From Streptomyces sp. Alt3 (GTDB lineage: Bacteria; Actinomycetota; Actinomycetes; Streptomycetales; Streptomycetaceae): DNA of 64,000 nucleotides. The translations under genes and the position numbers were made by a program. Position 1 is the first letter of the stretch; the number at the start of each line of letters is the position of its first letter. The stretch spans positions 2,666,001-2,730,000 of the forward strand of contig NZ_CP120983.1 of NCBI RefSeq assembly GCF_030719215.1, in the 5' to 3' direction. Under the pieces are notes generated by a model. It was not told the DNA's origin, did not search any database, and saw only the letters and a list, made by a program, of their open reading frames with translations. Of this stretch, positions 41,578-51,969 are shown in pieces.

Positions 41578-42423
41578 TCACGGCATGGCCTTGCGGGCCG
41601 TCGCGAACCGGGGCCGGTTGTTCAGGTCGGGGTGGTCGGCCGCGTCGGCCCAGCCCCGTTCCTCGGTGAAGATCCACGGCACCTGGCCGCCCTGGGTGTC
41701 GGCGTGCTCGATGACGACGAGCCCGCCGGGGCGGAGCAGACGGTGCGCGGTGCGTTCGATGCCGCGGATGGTGTCGAGGCCGTCCTCGCCGGAGAACAAC
41801 GCCATCTGCGGGTCGTGGTCACGGGCCTCCGGCGCCACGTACTCCCACTCGGTGAGCGGGATGTAGGGCGGGTTGGAGATCACCAGGTCGACCTGGCCGT
41901 CGAGCTCGGGAAGGGCGCTCAGGGCGTCCCCGCGGTGCACGGTGACCCTGGACCCCTCGGCGTTCTTCCGGGTCCACCTCAGGGCGTCCTCGGACAGCTC
42001 CACGGCGTGCACACGCGAGCGCGGCACCTCCTGCGCCATGGCGAGCGCGATCGCGCCCGACCCGGTGCAGAGGTCGACGATCAGCGGCTCGACGACGTCC
42101 ATCGCGCGGACGGCGTCTATCGCCCAGCCGACGACCGACTCGGTCTCCGGGCGGGGGACGAAGACACCGGGGCCGACCTGGAGCTCCAGGTAGCGGAAGA
42201 AGGCGCGGCCGGTGATGTGCTGGAGCGGTTCGCGGGCCTCACGGCGGGCGATCGTCTCCCAGTAGCGGGCGTCGAAGTCGGCGTCCGGCACGTTGTGCAG
42301 CGCGCCCCGCTTGACCCCGTGCACGAACGCCGCGAGTTCCTCGGCGTCGAATCGCGGTGAGGGGACACCGGCGTCGGCCAGCCGCTGGGTGGCCTGGGCC
42401 ACCTCGGCGAGCAGCAGGTTCAT
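41578..42423 (-). CDS. prmC: Release factor glutamine methyltransferase PrmC
   Basis: A 281-aa SAM-dependent enzyme that methylates the GGQ glutamine of release factors. It has an N-terminal helical domain, SAM motif IVDLCTGSGAIALAMA and the signature DLVISNPPYIP. It follows prfA (its substrate's gene) by 52 nt on the same strand. Confidence 0.96.
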   Translation of the reverse strand: MNLLLAEVAQATQRLADAGVPSPRFDAEELAAFVHGVKRGALHNVPDADFDARYWETIARREAREPLQHITGRAFFRYLELQVGPGVFVPRPETESVVGWAIDAVRAMDVVEPLIVDLCTGSGAIALAMAQEVPRSRVHAVELSEDALRWTRKNAEGSRVTVHRGDALSALPELDGQVDLVISNPPYIPLTEWEYVAPEARDHDPQMALFSGEDGLDTIRGIERTAHRLLRPGGLVVIEHADTQGGQVPWIFTEERGWADAADHPDLNNRPRFATARKAMP

Positions 42424-42475
42424 CGCGGTTCTCCGTACGGGTTCACGGGCGGGGCGGGGCGGTGGGGCTCACTGC

Positions 42476-43552
42476 TTATGCGGCGGCGAGCTTCGCGGCG
42501 GAGTCGGCGTCGACACAGGCCTGGATGACGGCGTCGAGGTCACCGTCGAGCACCTGGTCCAAGTTGTACGCCTTGAAGCCGACGCGGTGGTCCGAGATCC
42601 GGTTTTCCGGGAAGTTGTACGTCCGGATCTTCTCGGAGCGGTCCACGGTGCGCACCTGGCTGCGGCGCACGTCGGAGGCCTCCTGCTCGGCCGCCTCCTG
42701 GGCCGCGGCCAGCAGCCGGGACCGCAGGATGCGCATGGCCTGCTCCTTGTTCTGGAGCTGGCTCTTCTCGTTCTGGCAGGACGCGACGACACCGGTGGGC
42801 AGGTGCGTGATGCGCACGGCGGAGTCCGTGGTGTTGACGGACTGGCCGCCGGGGCCCGAGGAGCGGTAGACGTCGATGCGCAGGTCGTTGGCGTGGATCT
42901 CGACGTCGACCTCCTCCGCCTCGGGCGTGACGAGCACACCGGCGGCGGAGGTGTGGATGCGGCCCTGCGACTCGGTGGAGGGCACGCGCTGCACGCGGTG
43001 CACACCGCCCTCGTACTTCATGCGGGCCCAGACGCCCTGGCCGGGCTCGGTGGCACCGTTGCCGCCCTTGGTCTTCACTGCGACCTGGACGTCCTTGTAG
43101 CCGCCGAGCTCGGACTCGGTGGAGTCGATGATCTCGGTCTTCCAGCCCACACGCTCGGCGTAGCGCAGGTACATGCGCAGCAGATCCCCGGCGAACAGGG
43201 CGGACTCGTCGCCGCCCGCGCCCGCCTTGATCTCCAGGAGCACGTCCTTGTCGTCACTGGGGTCACGCGGGACCAGGAGAAGGCGGAGCTTCTCGGTGAT
43301 CTCCTCGCGCTGCTTCTCCAGGACCTTGACCTCGGCGGCGAAGTCCGGGTCGTCGGCCGCGAATTCGCGGGCGGTCCCGATGTCGTCGCCGGTCTGCTTC
43401 CAGGACCGGTAGGTGGAGACGATCGGGGTCAGCTCCGCGTAGCGCTTGTTCAGCTTGCGCGCGTTGGCCTGGTCGGCGTGCACCGACGGGTCGGCGAGCT
43501 TCTTCTCGAGATCGGCGTGCTCGCCGATCAGTTCCTCGACCGCCTCGAACAT
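42476..43552 (-). CDS. prfA: Peptide chain release factor 1
   Basis: A 358-aa class I release factor for UAA/UAG. The catalytic GGQ lies in [37 protein letters not shown] precedes it; the C-terminal [17 protein letters not shown] is typical. Part of rpmE-prfA-prmC-sua5. Confidence 0.96.
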   Translation of the reverse strand: MFEAVEELIGEHADLEKKLADPSVHADQANARKLNKRYAELTPIVSTYRSWKQTGDDIGTAREFAADDPDFAAEVKVLEKQREEITEKLRLLLVPRDPSDDKDVLLEIKAGAGGDESALFAGDLLRMYLRYAERVGWKTEIIDSTESELGGYKDVQVAVKTKGGNGATEPGQGVWARMKYEGGVHRVQRVPSTESQGRIHTSAAGVLVTPEAEEVDVEIHANDLRIDVYRSSGPGGQSVNTTDSAVRITHLPTGVVASCQNEKSQLQNKEQAMRILRSRLLAAAQEAAEQEASDVRRSQVRTVDRSEKIRTYNFPENRISDHRVGFKAYNLDQVLDGDLDAVIQACVDADSAAKLAAA

Positions 43553-43705
43553 CTTCGGGCTCCTGGTTTCTGCGTCATACGTCTGCGGGCCTGCTGGAGG
43601 TGTGCCGTCGGCGCGCGCCCCTCGGGTACGCCCGGCCGCACAGCCGGAAAAAACGCCGGTCCCGGCGCCCCGTTGGAGGGCGTCGGGAACCGGCGCTGTG
43701 GCTCG

Positions 43706-43930
43706 CTACTTGCTGGCGGAGCCGGCGGCCTTGCCGAAGCGGGCCTCGAAGCGGGCCACGCGGCCGCCGGTGTCGAGGATCTTCTGCTTGCCCGTGTAGA
43801 ACGGGTGGCACTCGGAGCAGACGTCGGCGCGGATGGCGCCGCCCTCAAGGGTGCTCCGGGTGGTGAACGACGCACCGCAGGTGCAGCTGACCTGCGTCTC
43901 GACGTACTCGGGGTGAATGTCGCGCTTCAA
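43706..43930 (-). CDS. rpmE: 50S ribosomal protein L31
   Basis: A 74-aa zinc-binding (C+) form of L31, with Cys16, Cys18, Cys38 and Cys41 in SCTCGASF and [15 protein letters not shown]. The start is TTG 43930 with GGAG 5 nt upstream, giving [14 protein letters not shown] zinc-free L31 copy is usual elsewhere in Streptomyces genomes. Located 153 nt before prfA. Confidence 0.94.
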   Translation of the reverse strand: MKRDIHPEYVETQVSCTCGASFTTRSTLEGGAIRADVCSECHPFYTGKQKILDTGGRVARFEARFGKAAGSASK

Positions 43931-44107
43931 GGTGTCTCCTAGATTCGGGAGGGTTCCGGGTCGTTCGCGCGGATTGCGCGTCCGTGAACCGGGACCGACG
44001 TACCAGTCTGCCAGGACCGGCCGTATCTCCCAAAACGAGGACCCGGCCGTGTGTATTCCCCTGCGCACGGGGAACGTTCCGCGATCGCACGGTGACGGAA
44101 TGTACCG

Positions 44108-45211
44108 TTACCGTACGACCTTCCCCGCCCCGCCCTTGTCGCCCGCCGACTGCGCCGTGGCGGACGCCGGGACGGGCTTGTCCTGCTTGAGCGCCGCCCA
44201 CACCTGCCGGTCGGCCTTCTCCTGGGGCAGCACGCGGTTGGGGTCCTGCGGGTCGTACTCCACGGGCAGCGTGACCATGTCGACGTTCTTGGAGCCGAGC
44301 CCCTTGAGCCCGTTGGCGAAGCCGGTGAGCTTCTTGACCGAGGCCAGTTCGGAGTCGGTGGTGACGGCCTTGGTCGCGGTGTCCGCCAGCCCGAACAGGG
44401 TCTTCGGGTCCGAGAACACCCCGACGCTCTTCGCCTGGTCCATCAGGGCCTTCACGAAGGCCTGCTGGAGCTGGATGCGGCCCAGGTCGCTGCCGTCGCC
44501 GACGCTGTGACGCGTGCGGACGAGGCCGAGCGACTGCTCCCCGCTCAGGGTGTGGGTGCCGGGCTCGAGCGAGAGGTGGCTGTCGGGGTCGTCGATCGCC
44601 TGCGAGGTGGTGATGTCCACGCCGCCGAGCTCGTCGACGAGCTTCTTGAACCCGGTGAAGTCGACCTCGACGTAGTGGTCCATGCGGATGCCGGACATGG
44701 ACTCGACGGTCTTGACCGCGCAGGCGGGACCGCCGACCTGGTAGGCCGAGTTGAACATCGTCTGGTGCTCGGCGCCGACCTGTTCACCGGTCGTGTCGCT
44801 CGTGCAGGCGGGGCGGTCGACGAGGGTGTCCCGCGGGACCGAGACCACACTGGCGGAGGTGTGCCCCTCGTTGACGTGCACGATCATCGCGGTGTCCGCC
44901 CGCGCGGACCCCTCGTCGGCGCCGTACGCGGAGTTGGCGCCGGAGCGGGAGTCCGACCCCAGGACCAGGATGTCCTCGGAACCGTCGTCCACGTCGTCGG
45001 GACGGCCGCTCCCCAGGGCTGCGTCGATGTCGACGCCCTTCAGGTTCCCGTTGAGCGTGTAGTAGGCGTAACCGAGCCCGGATCCCCCGACGACCACCAG
45101 GGCCGCGGCGCCCCACAGGGCGATCCTCTTCACGCGGCGGGCCCGGGACGGCTTCCTCCGGCGGCTGCCGGTCCCGCGTATTCGGCCGGCGCTCCTGCTC
45201 TGCTCGGTCAT
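44108..45211 (-). CDS. LytR-CpsA-Psr (LCP) family protein
   Basis: A 367-aa membrane-anchored phosphotransferase that attaches teichoic-type polymers to peptidoglycan. A basic N-terminus and one membrane helix (RIALWGAAALVVVGGSGLGY) precede the LCP domain. Motifs: ILVLGSDSRSGANSAYG, ARADTAMIVHVNEG, SVVSVPRDTLV, MDHYVEVDFTGFKKLVDELG and LVRTRHSVGDGSDLGRIQLQ with conserved Arg residues. It may act downstream of the glycan phosphotransferase at 37337. Confidence 0.92.
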   Translation of the reverse strand: MTEQSRSAGRIRGTGSRRRKPSRARRVKRIALWGAAALVVVGGSGLGYAYYTLNGNLKGVDIDAALGSGRPDDVDDGSEDILVLGSDSRSGANSAYGADEGSARADTAMIVHVNEGHTSASVVSVPRDTLVDRPACTSDTTGEQVGAEHQTMFNSAYQVGGPACAVKTVESMSGIRMDHYVEVDFTGFKKLVDELGGVDITTSQAIDDPDSHLSLEPGTHTLSGEQSLGLVRTRHSVGDGSDLGRIQLQQAFVKALMDQAKSVGVFSDPKTLFGLADTATKAVTTDSELASVKKLTGFANGLKGLGSKNVDMVTLPVEYDPQDPNRVLPQEKADRQVWAALKQDKPVPASATAQSAGDKGGAGKVVR

Positions 45212-45845
45212 ACGGCTCCCTCGTTCGTGCTCCCTGGTCCCCTGCCAGGAGATTCAGTCGTGGCTGGCCGGCGCTGCGCCGGAGCCGAAGCAGGGAAAAG
45301 AGTTGCACAGGCGAACGCCGGTCCGACATGAGCGGACCGGCGGGCGCGGACGCGCGCGGCGCGTCGGGGGCGGGTCGGCATCACCGGTCCCACCTGCGGG
45401 TTCTCCGCACTTCGCACGGCCTCGTCAGCGCGTCCCCGACCCCGCGCCTCTGTGGGGAAGGTCTCCCCGCGCGGGGAGGTGGGAGGAGCGCGACAGCCGC
45501 CGGGCACGGAATCGGCTGTGAGCCCGCCTCGCGCCGGTCTCCGGCCGAGGCGTTGTCGAGGTCACCTGGCGGGACGACGAGCGCCCCACCACCCACGAAC
45601 GCGCGGCCGTGCCGCCCGAGCCTCCGACACGCCCAGGGGATGTTCGCCCGGACCGGCGCCGAGGACAGGGACGCACCCCGGCGTCCGCGCGACGTAAGGG
45701 CGCAACGCGGCTGCCATGCGGTCCAGTTGCCCCCGAAGGAGACGTAACTCCCCTGTCAGGGTGGAGCGCTGAGTCGCCCCTGTACGCGGAACTGCCCCCG
45801 TCACCGGAGTGACGGGGGCAGTTCGGCAGTGCTGCTGATGCGACG
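45212..45845. other. Intergenic region without a convincing gene
   Basis: 634 bp between the LCP gene and the end of rho. Short open frames on both strands lack Shine-Dalgarno sequences, conserved-looking segments or a consistent codon-position bias. The only clear element is the rho terminator at its left end in rho's reading direction. It probably contains the LCP gene promoter. Confidence 0.6.
45789..45824. terminator. Strong stem-loop after rho
   Basis: A perfect 16-bp inverted repeat, GAACTGCCCCCGTCAC / GTGACGGGGGCAGTTC, with loop CGGA. It begins 22 nt after the rho stop codon on the minus strand. No long U-tract follows, as is common for Streptomyces terminators. Confidence 0.9.
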
Positions 45846-47915
45846 TCAGTCGTTGCCGCCGCCGTTGCCCGGCGTCGTCTTCTGGATCTGCAGCAGGAAC
45901 TCCGCGTTGGACTGCGTCTTCTTCATGCGGTCCAGGAGCAGCTCGATGGCCTGCTGCTGGTCGAGTGCGTGGAGCACACGGCGCAGCTTCCAGGTGACGG
46001 CCAGCTCGTCGGTGCCGAGCAGGATCTCTTCCTTACGGGTGCTGGACGCGTCGACGTCCACCGCCGGGAAGATGCGCTTGTCCGAGAGCTTCCGGTCGAG
46101 CTTGAGCTCCATGTTGCCGGTGCCCTTGAACTCCTCGAAGATCACCTCGTCCATGCGCGAGCCGGTCTCGACGAGCGCGGTGGCCAGGATGGTCAGCGAG
46201 CCGCCGTCCTCGATGTTGCGCGCGGCACCGAAGAAGCGCTTCGGCGGGTAGAGCGCGGTCGAGTCGACACCACCGGACAGGATGCGGCCGGAGGCCGGCG
46301 CCGCCAGGTTGTAGGCACGGCCCAGACGGGTGATCGAGTCCAGCAGGACCACGACGTCGTGGCCCAGCTCCACGAGGCGCTTCGCGCGCTCGATGGCGAG
46401 CTCGGCGACCGTGGTGTGGTCCTCGGCGGGACGGTCGAAGGTCGAGGAGATGACCTCGCCCTTCACCGACCGCTGCATGTCGGTGACCTCTTCCGGACGC
46501 TCGTCGACCAGGACGACCATCAGGTGGCACTCGGGGCTGTTGACCGTGATCGCGTTGGCGATGGCCTGCAGGATCATGGTCTTACCGGTCTTCGGCGGGG
46601 CCACGATCAGGCCACGCTGGCCCTTGCCGATCGGTGCGACCAGGTCGATGATCCGGGTGGTCAGGACGTTGGAGTCGGTCTCCAGACGGAGCCGGTCCTG
46701 CGGGTACAGCGGGGTCAGCTTCTGGAACTCGGGGCGGCCGCGGCCGGACTCCGGCGCCATGCCGTTGACCGAGTCGAGGCGGACCAGCGCGTTGAACTTC
46801 TCGCGGCGCTCGCCGTCCTTGGGCTGGCGCACGGCACCCGTGACGTGGTCACCCTTGCGCAGGCCGTTCTTACGGACCTGGGCGAGCGAGACGTACACGT
46901 CGTTCGGGCCCGGCAGGTAGCCGGAGGTCCGGATGAACGCGTAGTTGTCGAGGATGTCGAGGATGCCCGCGACGGGGATCAGGACATCGTCGTCGGCCAC
47001 CTGGACGTCGGTCGCGAAGTCGTCGCGGCCGCGACGGCCACGGCGGTCGCGGTAACGGCCGCGACGGCCGCGACGGCCGCCCTCGTCGTCGAAACCGTCG
47101 TCCTGCTGGCCGCCGCCGCCCTGCTGGCCCTGGCCCTGGCTCTGGCCGCCGCCCTGCTGGCCCTGACGGCGTCCACCGCTCTGCTGGCCCTGGTCGTCGC
47201 CCTTGCCCCGGCGGTCACGCTGGCGGTCCCGGCGGTCACCGCGGTCACCGCGGTCACCACGGTCCTGACGGTCGCCGCGGCGGCCGTCCTGGCGGTCGCC
47301 CCGACGGCCCTCGGCGTTGTCCGTGGCGGTTTCGGCCTTCGCGTCGGCCTTCGCCTCGCCGCGCTCGTCCGCGCGGTCCTGGCGGCCCTCGCCCTTCGGC
47401 TCGGACTTCGGCTCGGACGCGGCCTCCGCCTTGGACTCGGCCTTGTCCGGGCTGCCCGCCTGCGCGGTCGCGCGGCGCCGGCGGCGCTCGCCCGTCGGCT
47501 GGTCGTCACTGGCCGGCTGGCCCGGGATGTCGATCTGCTGCTGCGCGGCGGCCTTGTCGGCGGCGGGCGCGGCAGCGGCTTCCTCACCGGTGCGCGACTT
47601 GGACGTGGCACGCCGCTTCGGCTTGCTCCCGGCGTCCGTACCGGCGGACGCGGCGGCCTTGGAGGCGGGCGCGGAGGATCCTCCGGCCTGCGCCTCCTTG
47701 ATGACCTCGATCAGCTGGCTCTTGCGCATGCGCGCGGTTCCCCTGATACCGAGGCCGGACGCGACCTGCTGCAGCTCGGCCAGGACCATGCCCTCGAGGC
47801 CGGTGCCGGAGCGGCGGCGCCGTGCGGTGGTGCCAGAGGCAGCACCTTCGGCGGGCACGGAGCTGTCGACGTTCTTGTCGGCAGTCACGCCCATCAGATC
47901 GGTGGTGTCGCTCAC
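45846..47915 (-). CDS. rho: Transcription termination factor Rho
   Basis: A 689-aa hexameric RNA helicase. The N-terminal Rho_N domain (GMVLAELQQVASGLGIRGTA, RMRKSQLIEVIKEAQ) is followed by about 240 residues of low-complexity Lys/Ala/Glu then Arg/Asp/Gly/Gln-rich sequence, an actinobacterial insertion. Next are the RNA-binding cold-shock fold (VAGILDILDNYAFIRTSGYL) and the ATPase core: Walker A APPKTGKT, Walker B DVVVLLDSITRLGRAYN and Q-loop/R-loop segments. GTG at 47915 with GGAAGG 7 nt upstream is chosen; the frame stays open to 48212. The 388-bp upstream gap would serve as a long leader. Confidence 0.95.
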   Translation of the reverse strand: MSDTTDLMGVTADKNVDSSVPAEGAASGTTARRRRSGTGLEGMVLAELQQVASGLGIRGTARMRKSQLIEVIKEAQAGGSSAPASKAAASAGTDAGSKPKRRATSKSRTGEEAAAAPAADKAAAQQQIDIPGQPASDDQPTGERRRRRATAQAGSPDKAESKAEAASEPKSEPKGEGRQDRADERGEAKADAKAETATDNAEGRRGDRQDGRRGDRQDRGDRGDRGDRRDRQRDRRGKGDDQGQQSGGRRQGQQGGGQSQGQGQQGGGGQQDDGFDDEGGRRGRRGRYRDRRGRRGRDDFATDVQVADDDVLIPVAGILDILDNYAFIRTSGYLPGPNDVYVSLAQVRKNGLRKGDHVTGAVRQPKDGERREKFNALVRLDSVNGMAPESGRGRPEFQKLTPLYPQDRLRLETDSNVLTTRIIDLVAPIGKGQRGLIVAPPKTGKTMILQAIANAITVNSPECHLMVVLVDERPEEVTDMQRSVKGEVISSTFDRPAEDHTTVAELAIERAKRLVELGHDVVVLLDSITRLGRAYNLAAPASGRILSGGVDSTALYPPKRFFGAARNIEDGGSLTILATALVETGSRMDEVIFEEFKGTGNMELKLDRKLSDKRIFPAVDVDASSTRKEEILLGTDELAVTWKLRRVLHALDQQQAIELLLDRMKKTQSNAEFLLQIQKTTPGNGGGND

Positions 47916-48303
47916 GAAGGGTCCTTCCCTGGAGCGGACGTCGGCCTTCTGGCTCGGCGACCGGTTGTGCTGTCCGACTGCGGTCTGTTGATCGTGTCGA
48001 TCGCGGACCTTGCCGGGGCGATGGTCCGCCGGGTACGGCGGAGAGACGAAAGTGCGGGGTTCCGGCGCGAGATCCCCCTGCTCGGCCCACTCCTGGATGA
48101 GCAAGAGGGTGTCGTGCCGGTTCCGGAGCGTGCTCGAAAGCTCAGGCAGGCTGCTCAGGCAGTCGGGGAGGCTCCCGGAAGAGTGGTGGTCCCGGAAGGG
48201 GACACGAAGCAACGCGCCACGAAGACGTCGATTGCTGACTTGAGGTTAACACTACCGGCTCCAACAAACATTCCCCCTCTCATGCACCGGCAATCACGTG
48301 GGA
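47916..48303 (-). other. rho upstream region
   Basis: 388 bp between the end of thrB and the rho GTG. No separate gene is supported: the open frame is an upstream extension of rho without conserved features. Long leaders before rho are often used for autoregulation. A AT-richer patch near 48235-48280 (containing GTTAAC on the minus strand) may hold the promoter; I could not define it precisely. Confidence 0.4.
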
Positions 48304-49221
48304 TTACGCGGCGAGCGGCAACACGCTCGCCCCTGTGGCGTCGAGAGCGAGCCTGTTCGCGGCCCACCCCTCTCCCGCCAGCCGGGCGACCTTGTCGGCC
48401 GACCCCTCCTCCGTCAGCGCGAGCACCGTGGGCCCCGCTCCGGAGATGACAGCAGGCACGCCGTCGGCGCGCAGCCGGTTCACCAGCTCGACGCTCTGCG
48501 GCATCGCGGGCCCCCGGTACTCCTGGTGGATCCGGTCCTCCGTGGCGGCCAGCAGCAGCTCGGGGCGCCTGGTCAGGGCCTCGACGAGCAGGGCCGCACG
48601 ACCGGCGTTGGCCGCGGCGTCCACATGGGGGACGGTGCGCGGCAGCAGGCCGCGTGCCGTCTCGGTGAGCACCGGGGTGGCGGGGACGAAGACCACCGGA
48701 ACGACGGAGTCCGCGGGGTCCATCCGGATGGCCCTGGCCGCTCCCCCGTCCATCCACGCGAGGGTGAATCCGCCGAGGAGACAGGCGGCGACGTTGTCGG
48801 GGTGCCCCTCGATCTCGGTCGCCAGCTCCAGCAGGGCGGCGTCGTCGAGGCGGGCCTCGCCGCCCGTGGTCACGGCGCGCGCGGCGACGATGCCGGCGCA
48901 GATGGCGGCGGACGAGGAGCCGAGGCCGCGGCCGTGCGGGATGCGGTTGGCGCAGACGATCTCCAGGCCGTGGGGCTGTCCGCCGAGGAGGTCGAAGGCC
49001 GTGCGCAGGGAGCGTACGAGCAGGTGGTTCTCGTCGCGGGGCAGCGTCTCGGCGCCCTCACCCGCGATGTCGATGTGCAGCCCGGAGTCGGCGACCCGGA
49101 CGACGACGTCGTCGTAGAGCCCCAGCGAGAGGCCGAGGGCGTCGAAACCCGGGCCCAGATTGGCGCTGGTTGCGGGGACGCGCACCCGGACGGCGGCGGC
49201 TCGGAACGCGGGACCGGCCAT
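48304..49221 (-). CDS. thrB: Homoserine kinase
   Basis: A 305-aa GHMP kinase phosphorylating homoserine. Motifs: VRVPATSANLGPGFDALGLS at the N-terminus, the ATP loop IPHGRGLGSSSAAICAGIVA, and the C-terminal AVISGAGPTVLAL. It follows thrC by 265 nt on the same strand within the threonine gene cluster. Confidence 0.96.
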   Translation of the reverse strand: MAGPAFRAAAVRVRVPATSANLGPGFDALGLSLGLYDDVVVRVADSGLHIDIAGEGAETLPRDENHLLVRSLRTAFDLLGGQPHGLEIVCANRIPHGRGLGSSSAAICAGIVAARAVTTGGEARLDDAALLELATEIEGHPDNVAACLLGGFTLAWMDGGAARAIRMDPADSVVPVVFVPATPVLTETARGLLPRTVPHVDAAANAGRAALLVEALTRRPELLLAATEDRIHQEYRGPAMPQSVELVNRLRADGVPAVISGAGPTVLALTEEGSADKVARLAGEGWAANRLALDATGASVLPLAA

Positions 49222-49486
49222 CGGTTGGACGACTCTTCCTGTACGGCGGCGGGGATGTTGTGCGGGGTACTTCGATGTGCGTGGGGTGCCGTTGCGCGGG
49301 GACGGGGAGGGCCCGGCAGTAACGACGGCTGCTGCACCACGACGGACGCGGCGGAGCGGGCTGGGTACAGCTTATCGAAGGAAGGTTCTGCGGCGACATA
49401 GGGCGCACAGGAGGCGCACGATGCGTGTCGCACACCTCCTATGCGCTCTTCACCCGGGAAGGCGGTTGAGCTGCGGCGCGGGCCGG

Positions 49487-50557
49487 CTAGGCGAGGCCCA
49501 GCCTCTCGGCCGCGGCCACCGCGTCGACCGGGACGGTGACGGGCTGCGGGGCACCCGCGACGGCCCAGTCGGGGTCCTTCAGCCCGTTGCCCGTGACGGT
49601 GCAGACGATCTTCTGTCCGGGGTCGACCTTGCCCTCGTCGGCGGCCTTGAGCAGACCGGCCACGGACGCCGCCGAGGCAGGCTCGACGAAGACACCCTCC
49701 TGGGAAGCCAACAGGCGGTAGGCAGACAGGATCTGACGATCCGTCACCTCGTCGATGAAGCCGCCGGACTCGTCCCGCGCGTCCAGCGCGAACTGCCAGG
49801 ACGCCGGGTTGCCGATGCGGATCGCGGTGGCGATGGTCGCCGGGTCCTTGACGATCTCGCCGCGGACGATCGGCGCGGACCCGGACGCCTGGAAGCCCCA
49901 CATGCGGGGGGAGTGCGTGGAGATCGCGTCCCCCGCGTACTCCTTGTAGCCCTTCCAGTAGGCCGTGATGTTGCCCGCGTTGCCCACCGGCAGGACGTGG
50001 ATGTCGGGGGCGTCGCCGAGCGCGTCGACGATCTCGAACGCCGCGGTCTTCTGGCCCTCGATGCGGACCGGGTTGACCGAATTGACGAGCGCCACCGGGT
50101 AGTTGTCCGAGAGACTGCGGGCCAGGGTCAGGCAGTCGTCGAAGTTGCCGTCGACCTGGAGGATCTTCGCGCCGTGGACGAGGGCCTGCCCCATCTTGCC
50201 GAGCGCGATCTTCCCGCGCGGCACGAGGACGGCGCAGACCATGCCCGCGCGCACGGCGTAGGCCGCGGCGGACGCCGAGGTGTTTCCGGTGGAGGCGCAG
50301 ATGACGGCCTGCGCGCCCTCCTCCTTCGCCCGGGTGATCGCCATGGTCATGCCGCGGTCCTTGAACGAACCCGTCGGGTTGGCGCCCTCGACCTTGAGGT
50401 GCACCTCGCAGCCCGTGCGCTCGGAGAGAACCTGCGCCGGGACGAGCGGCGTACCGCCCTCACGGAGTGTGACGACCGGCGTCGTGCTCGTGACCGGAAG
50501 ACGGTCCCGGTACTCCTCGATGATGCCGCGCCACTGGTGGGTGCCCTTGCTGGTCAT
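49487..50557 (-). CDS. thrC: Threonine synthase
   Basis: A 356-aa PLP-dependent enzyme converting phosphohomoserine to threonine. PLP Lys66 lies in [14 protein letters not shown]; the phosphate-binding loop is [27 protein letters not shown] is the substrate motif. Six nucleotides separate it from hom, so the two are co-transcribed. Confidence 0.96.
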   Translation of the reverse strand: MTSKGTHQWRGIIEEYRDRLPVTSTTPVVTLREGGTPLVPAQVLSERTGCEVHLKVEGANPTGSFKDRGMTMAITRAKEEGAQAVICASTGNTSASAAAYAVRAGMVCAVLVPRGKIALGKMGQALVHGAKILQVDGNFDDCLTLARSLSDNYPVALVNSVNPVRIEGQKTAAFEIVDALGDAPDIHVLPVGNAGNITAYWKGYKEYAGDAISTHSPRMWGFQASGSAPIVRGEIVKDPATIATAIRIGNPASWQFALDARDESGGFIDEVTDRQILSAYRLLASQEGVFVEPASAASVAGLLKAADEGKVDPGQKIVCTVTGNGLKDPDWAVAGAPQPVTVPVDAVAAAERLGLA

Positions 50558-50563
50558 GGGTCC

Positions 50564-51874
50564 TTACTCCCCTTCAACACGCATGATGCTGGCGACACCG
50601 CGCACGGTGTCCAGCTTGCGCAGCGCATCGACGGTCCCGGAGAGGGCGGCGTCGGGCGCGCGGTGGGTGACGACGACGAGGGAGGCCTCGCCGCCGGTTT
50701 CCTGACTGTCCGGCCGGCTCTGCTGTCGGACCGTATCGATGGATACGCCCTGTTCGGCGAAGACCGTCGCGACCTGGGCGAGCACGCCAGGCCTGTCGGC
50801 CACGTCGAGACTGATGTGGTACCGCGTGACGACGTCGCCCATGGGGCTGACCGGCAGACGCGTGTACGCGGACTCACCGGGACCGGTGGTCGCTCCGATG
50901 ATGTTGCGGCAGACGGCGACCAGGTCGCCCAGGACCGCGGACGCGGTCGGGGAACCGCCTGCGCCGGGGCCGTAGAACATCAGCTGCCCGGCGGCCTCCG
51001 CCTCGACGAAAACCGCGTTGTACGCCTCGCGGACGGAGGCGAGCGGGTGGCTGAGGGGGATCATCGCGGGGTGCACGCGGGCGGTGACGGACTTGCCGTC
51101 GGCGGCGCGCTCGCAGATGGCGAGGAGCTTGACGGTGCAGCCCATGCGGCGCGCCGAGGCGATGTCCGCGGCGGTGACCTCGGTGATGCCCTCTCGGTGC
51201 ACCTCACCGATCTTCACCCGGGTGTGGAAGGCGATGCCTGCCAGGATCGCCGCCTTCGCGGCGGCGTCGAAGCCCTCCACGTCGGCGGTCGGGTCGGCCT
51301 CGGCGTACCCGAGGGCGGTGGCCTCGTCGAGCGCCTCGGAGTACCCGGCGCCGCTCGTGTCCATCCTGTCGAGGATGAAGTTGGTCGTGCCGTTGACGAT
51401 GCCGAGCACCCGGTTGACCTTGTCGCCCGCGAGGGACTCGCGCAGCGGGCGTACGAGCGGGATGGCGCCGGCAACGGCCGCCTCGTAGTAGAGGTCCCTG
51501 CCGTGCTTCGCGGCGGCGGCGTGCAGCGCGGAGCCGTCCTCGGCGAGCAGCGCCTTGTTGGCCGAGACGACGCCCGCGCCGTGCTCGAAGGCTGTGGTGA
51601 TCAGCGTCCGGGCCGGCTCGATGCCTCCGATGACCTCGACGACGACGTCGATGTCACCCCGTTTGACCAGGGCGGTCGCATCGGTGGTGATCAGCGCGGG
51701 GTCGATGCCCTCGCGCACCTTGGACGGCCGGCGGACGGCGACGCCGGCGAGCTCGACCGGCGCGCCGATGCGCGCGGCGAGGTCGTCGGCGTGCGTCGTC
51801 ATGATGCGCGCCACCTCTGTGCCGACCACTCCACAGCCCAGCAGCGCCACCTTCAGCGGACGCGTACGCATCAT
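50564..51874 (-). CDS. hom: Homoserine dehydrogenase with ACT domain
   Basis: A 436-aa NAD(P)-dependent enzyme reducing aspartate semialdehyde. Rossmann motif ALLGCGVVGTEVA, signature NGTTNFILDRMDTSGAGYSE, and a C-terminal ACT domain (HISLDVADRPGVLAQVATVF, EQGVSIDTVRQQS) for threonine feedback. Two adjacent ATG codons (51874, 51871) are possible starts. Between lysA and thrC. Confidence 0.96.
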   Translation of the reverse strand: MMRTRPLKVALLGCGVVGTEVARIMTTHADDLAARIGAPVELAGVAVRRPSKVREGIDPALITTDATALVKRGDIDVVVEVIGGIEPARTLITTAFEHGAGVVSANKALLAEDGSALHAAAAKHGRDLYYEAAVAGAIPLVRPLRESLAGDKVNRVLGIVNGTTNFILDRMDTSGAGYSEALDEATALGYAEADPTADVEGFDAAAKAAILAGIAFHTRVKIGEVHREGITEVTAADIASARRMGCTVKLLAICERAADGKSVTARVHPAMIPLSHPLASVREAYNAVFVEAEAAGQLMFYGPGAGGSPTASAVLGDLVAVCRNIIGATTGPGESAYTRLPVSPMGDVVTRYHISLDVADRPGVLAQVATVFAEQGVSIDTVRQQSRPDSQETGGEASLVVVTHRAPDAALSGTVDALRKLDTVRGVASIMRVEGE

Positions 51875-51969
51875 CCGACCTCGTTTCTCATACTTCTGAT
51901 GTGTGGACCAGTCTCACTCACCGGACGGGGGTTTCTGCCACCCGTCCGGATTTTGAGATGTGAATTTCA

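Noticed and set aside
45208..45804. Small open frames in the gap between the LCP gene and rho
   Set aside because: No Shine-Dalgarno, no conserved-looking segment, overlapping frames on both strands without preference.
47916..48212. Upstream extension of rho as coding sequence
   Set aside because: Not conserved-looking, and GTG 47915 has a well-placed GGAAGG; the region is more likely leader.
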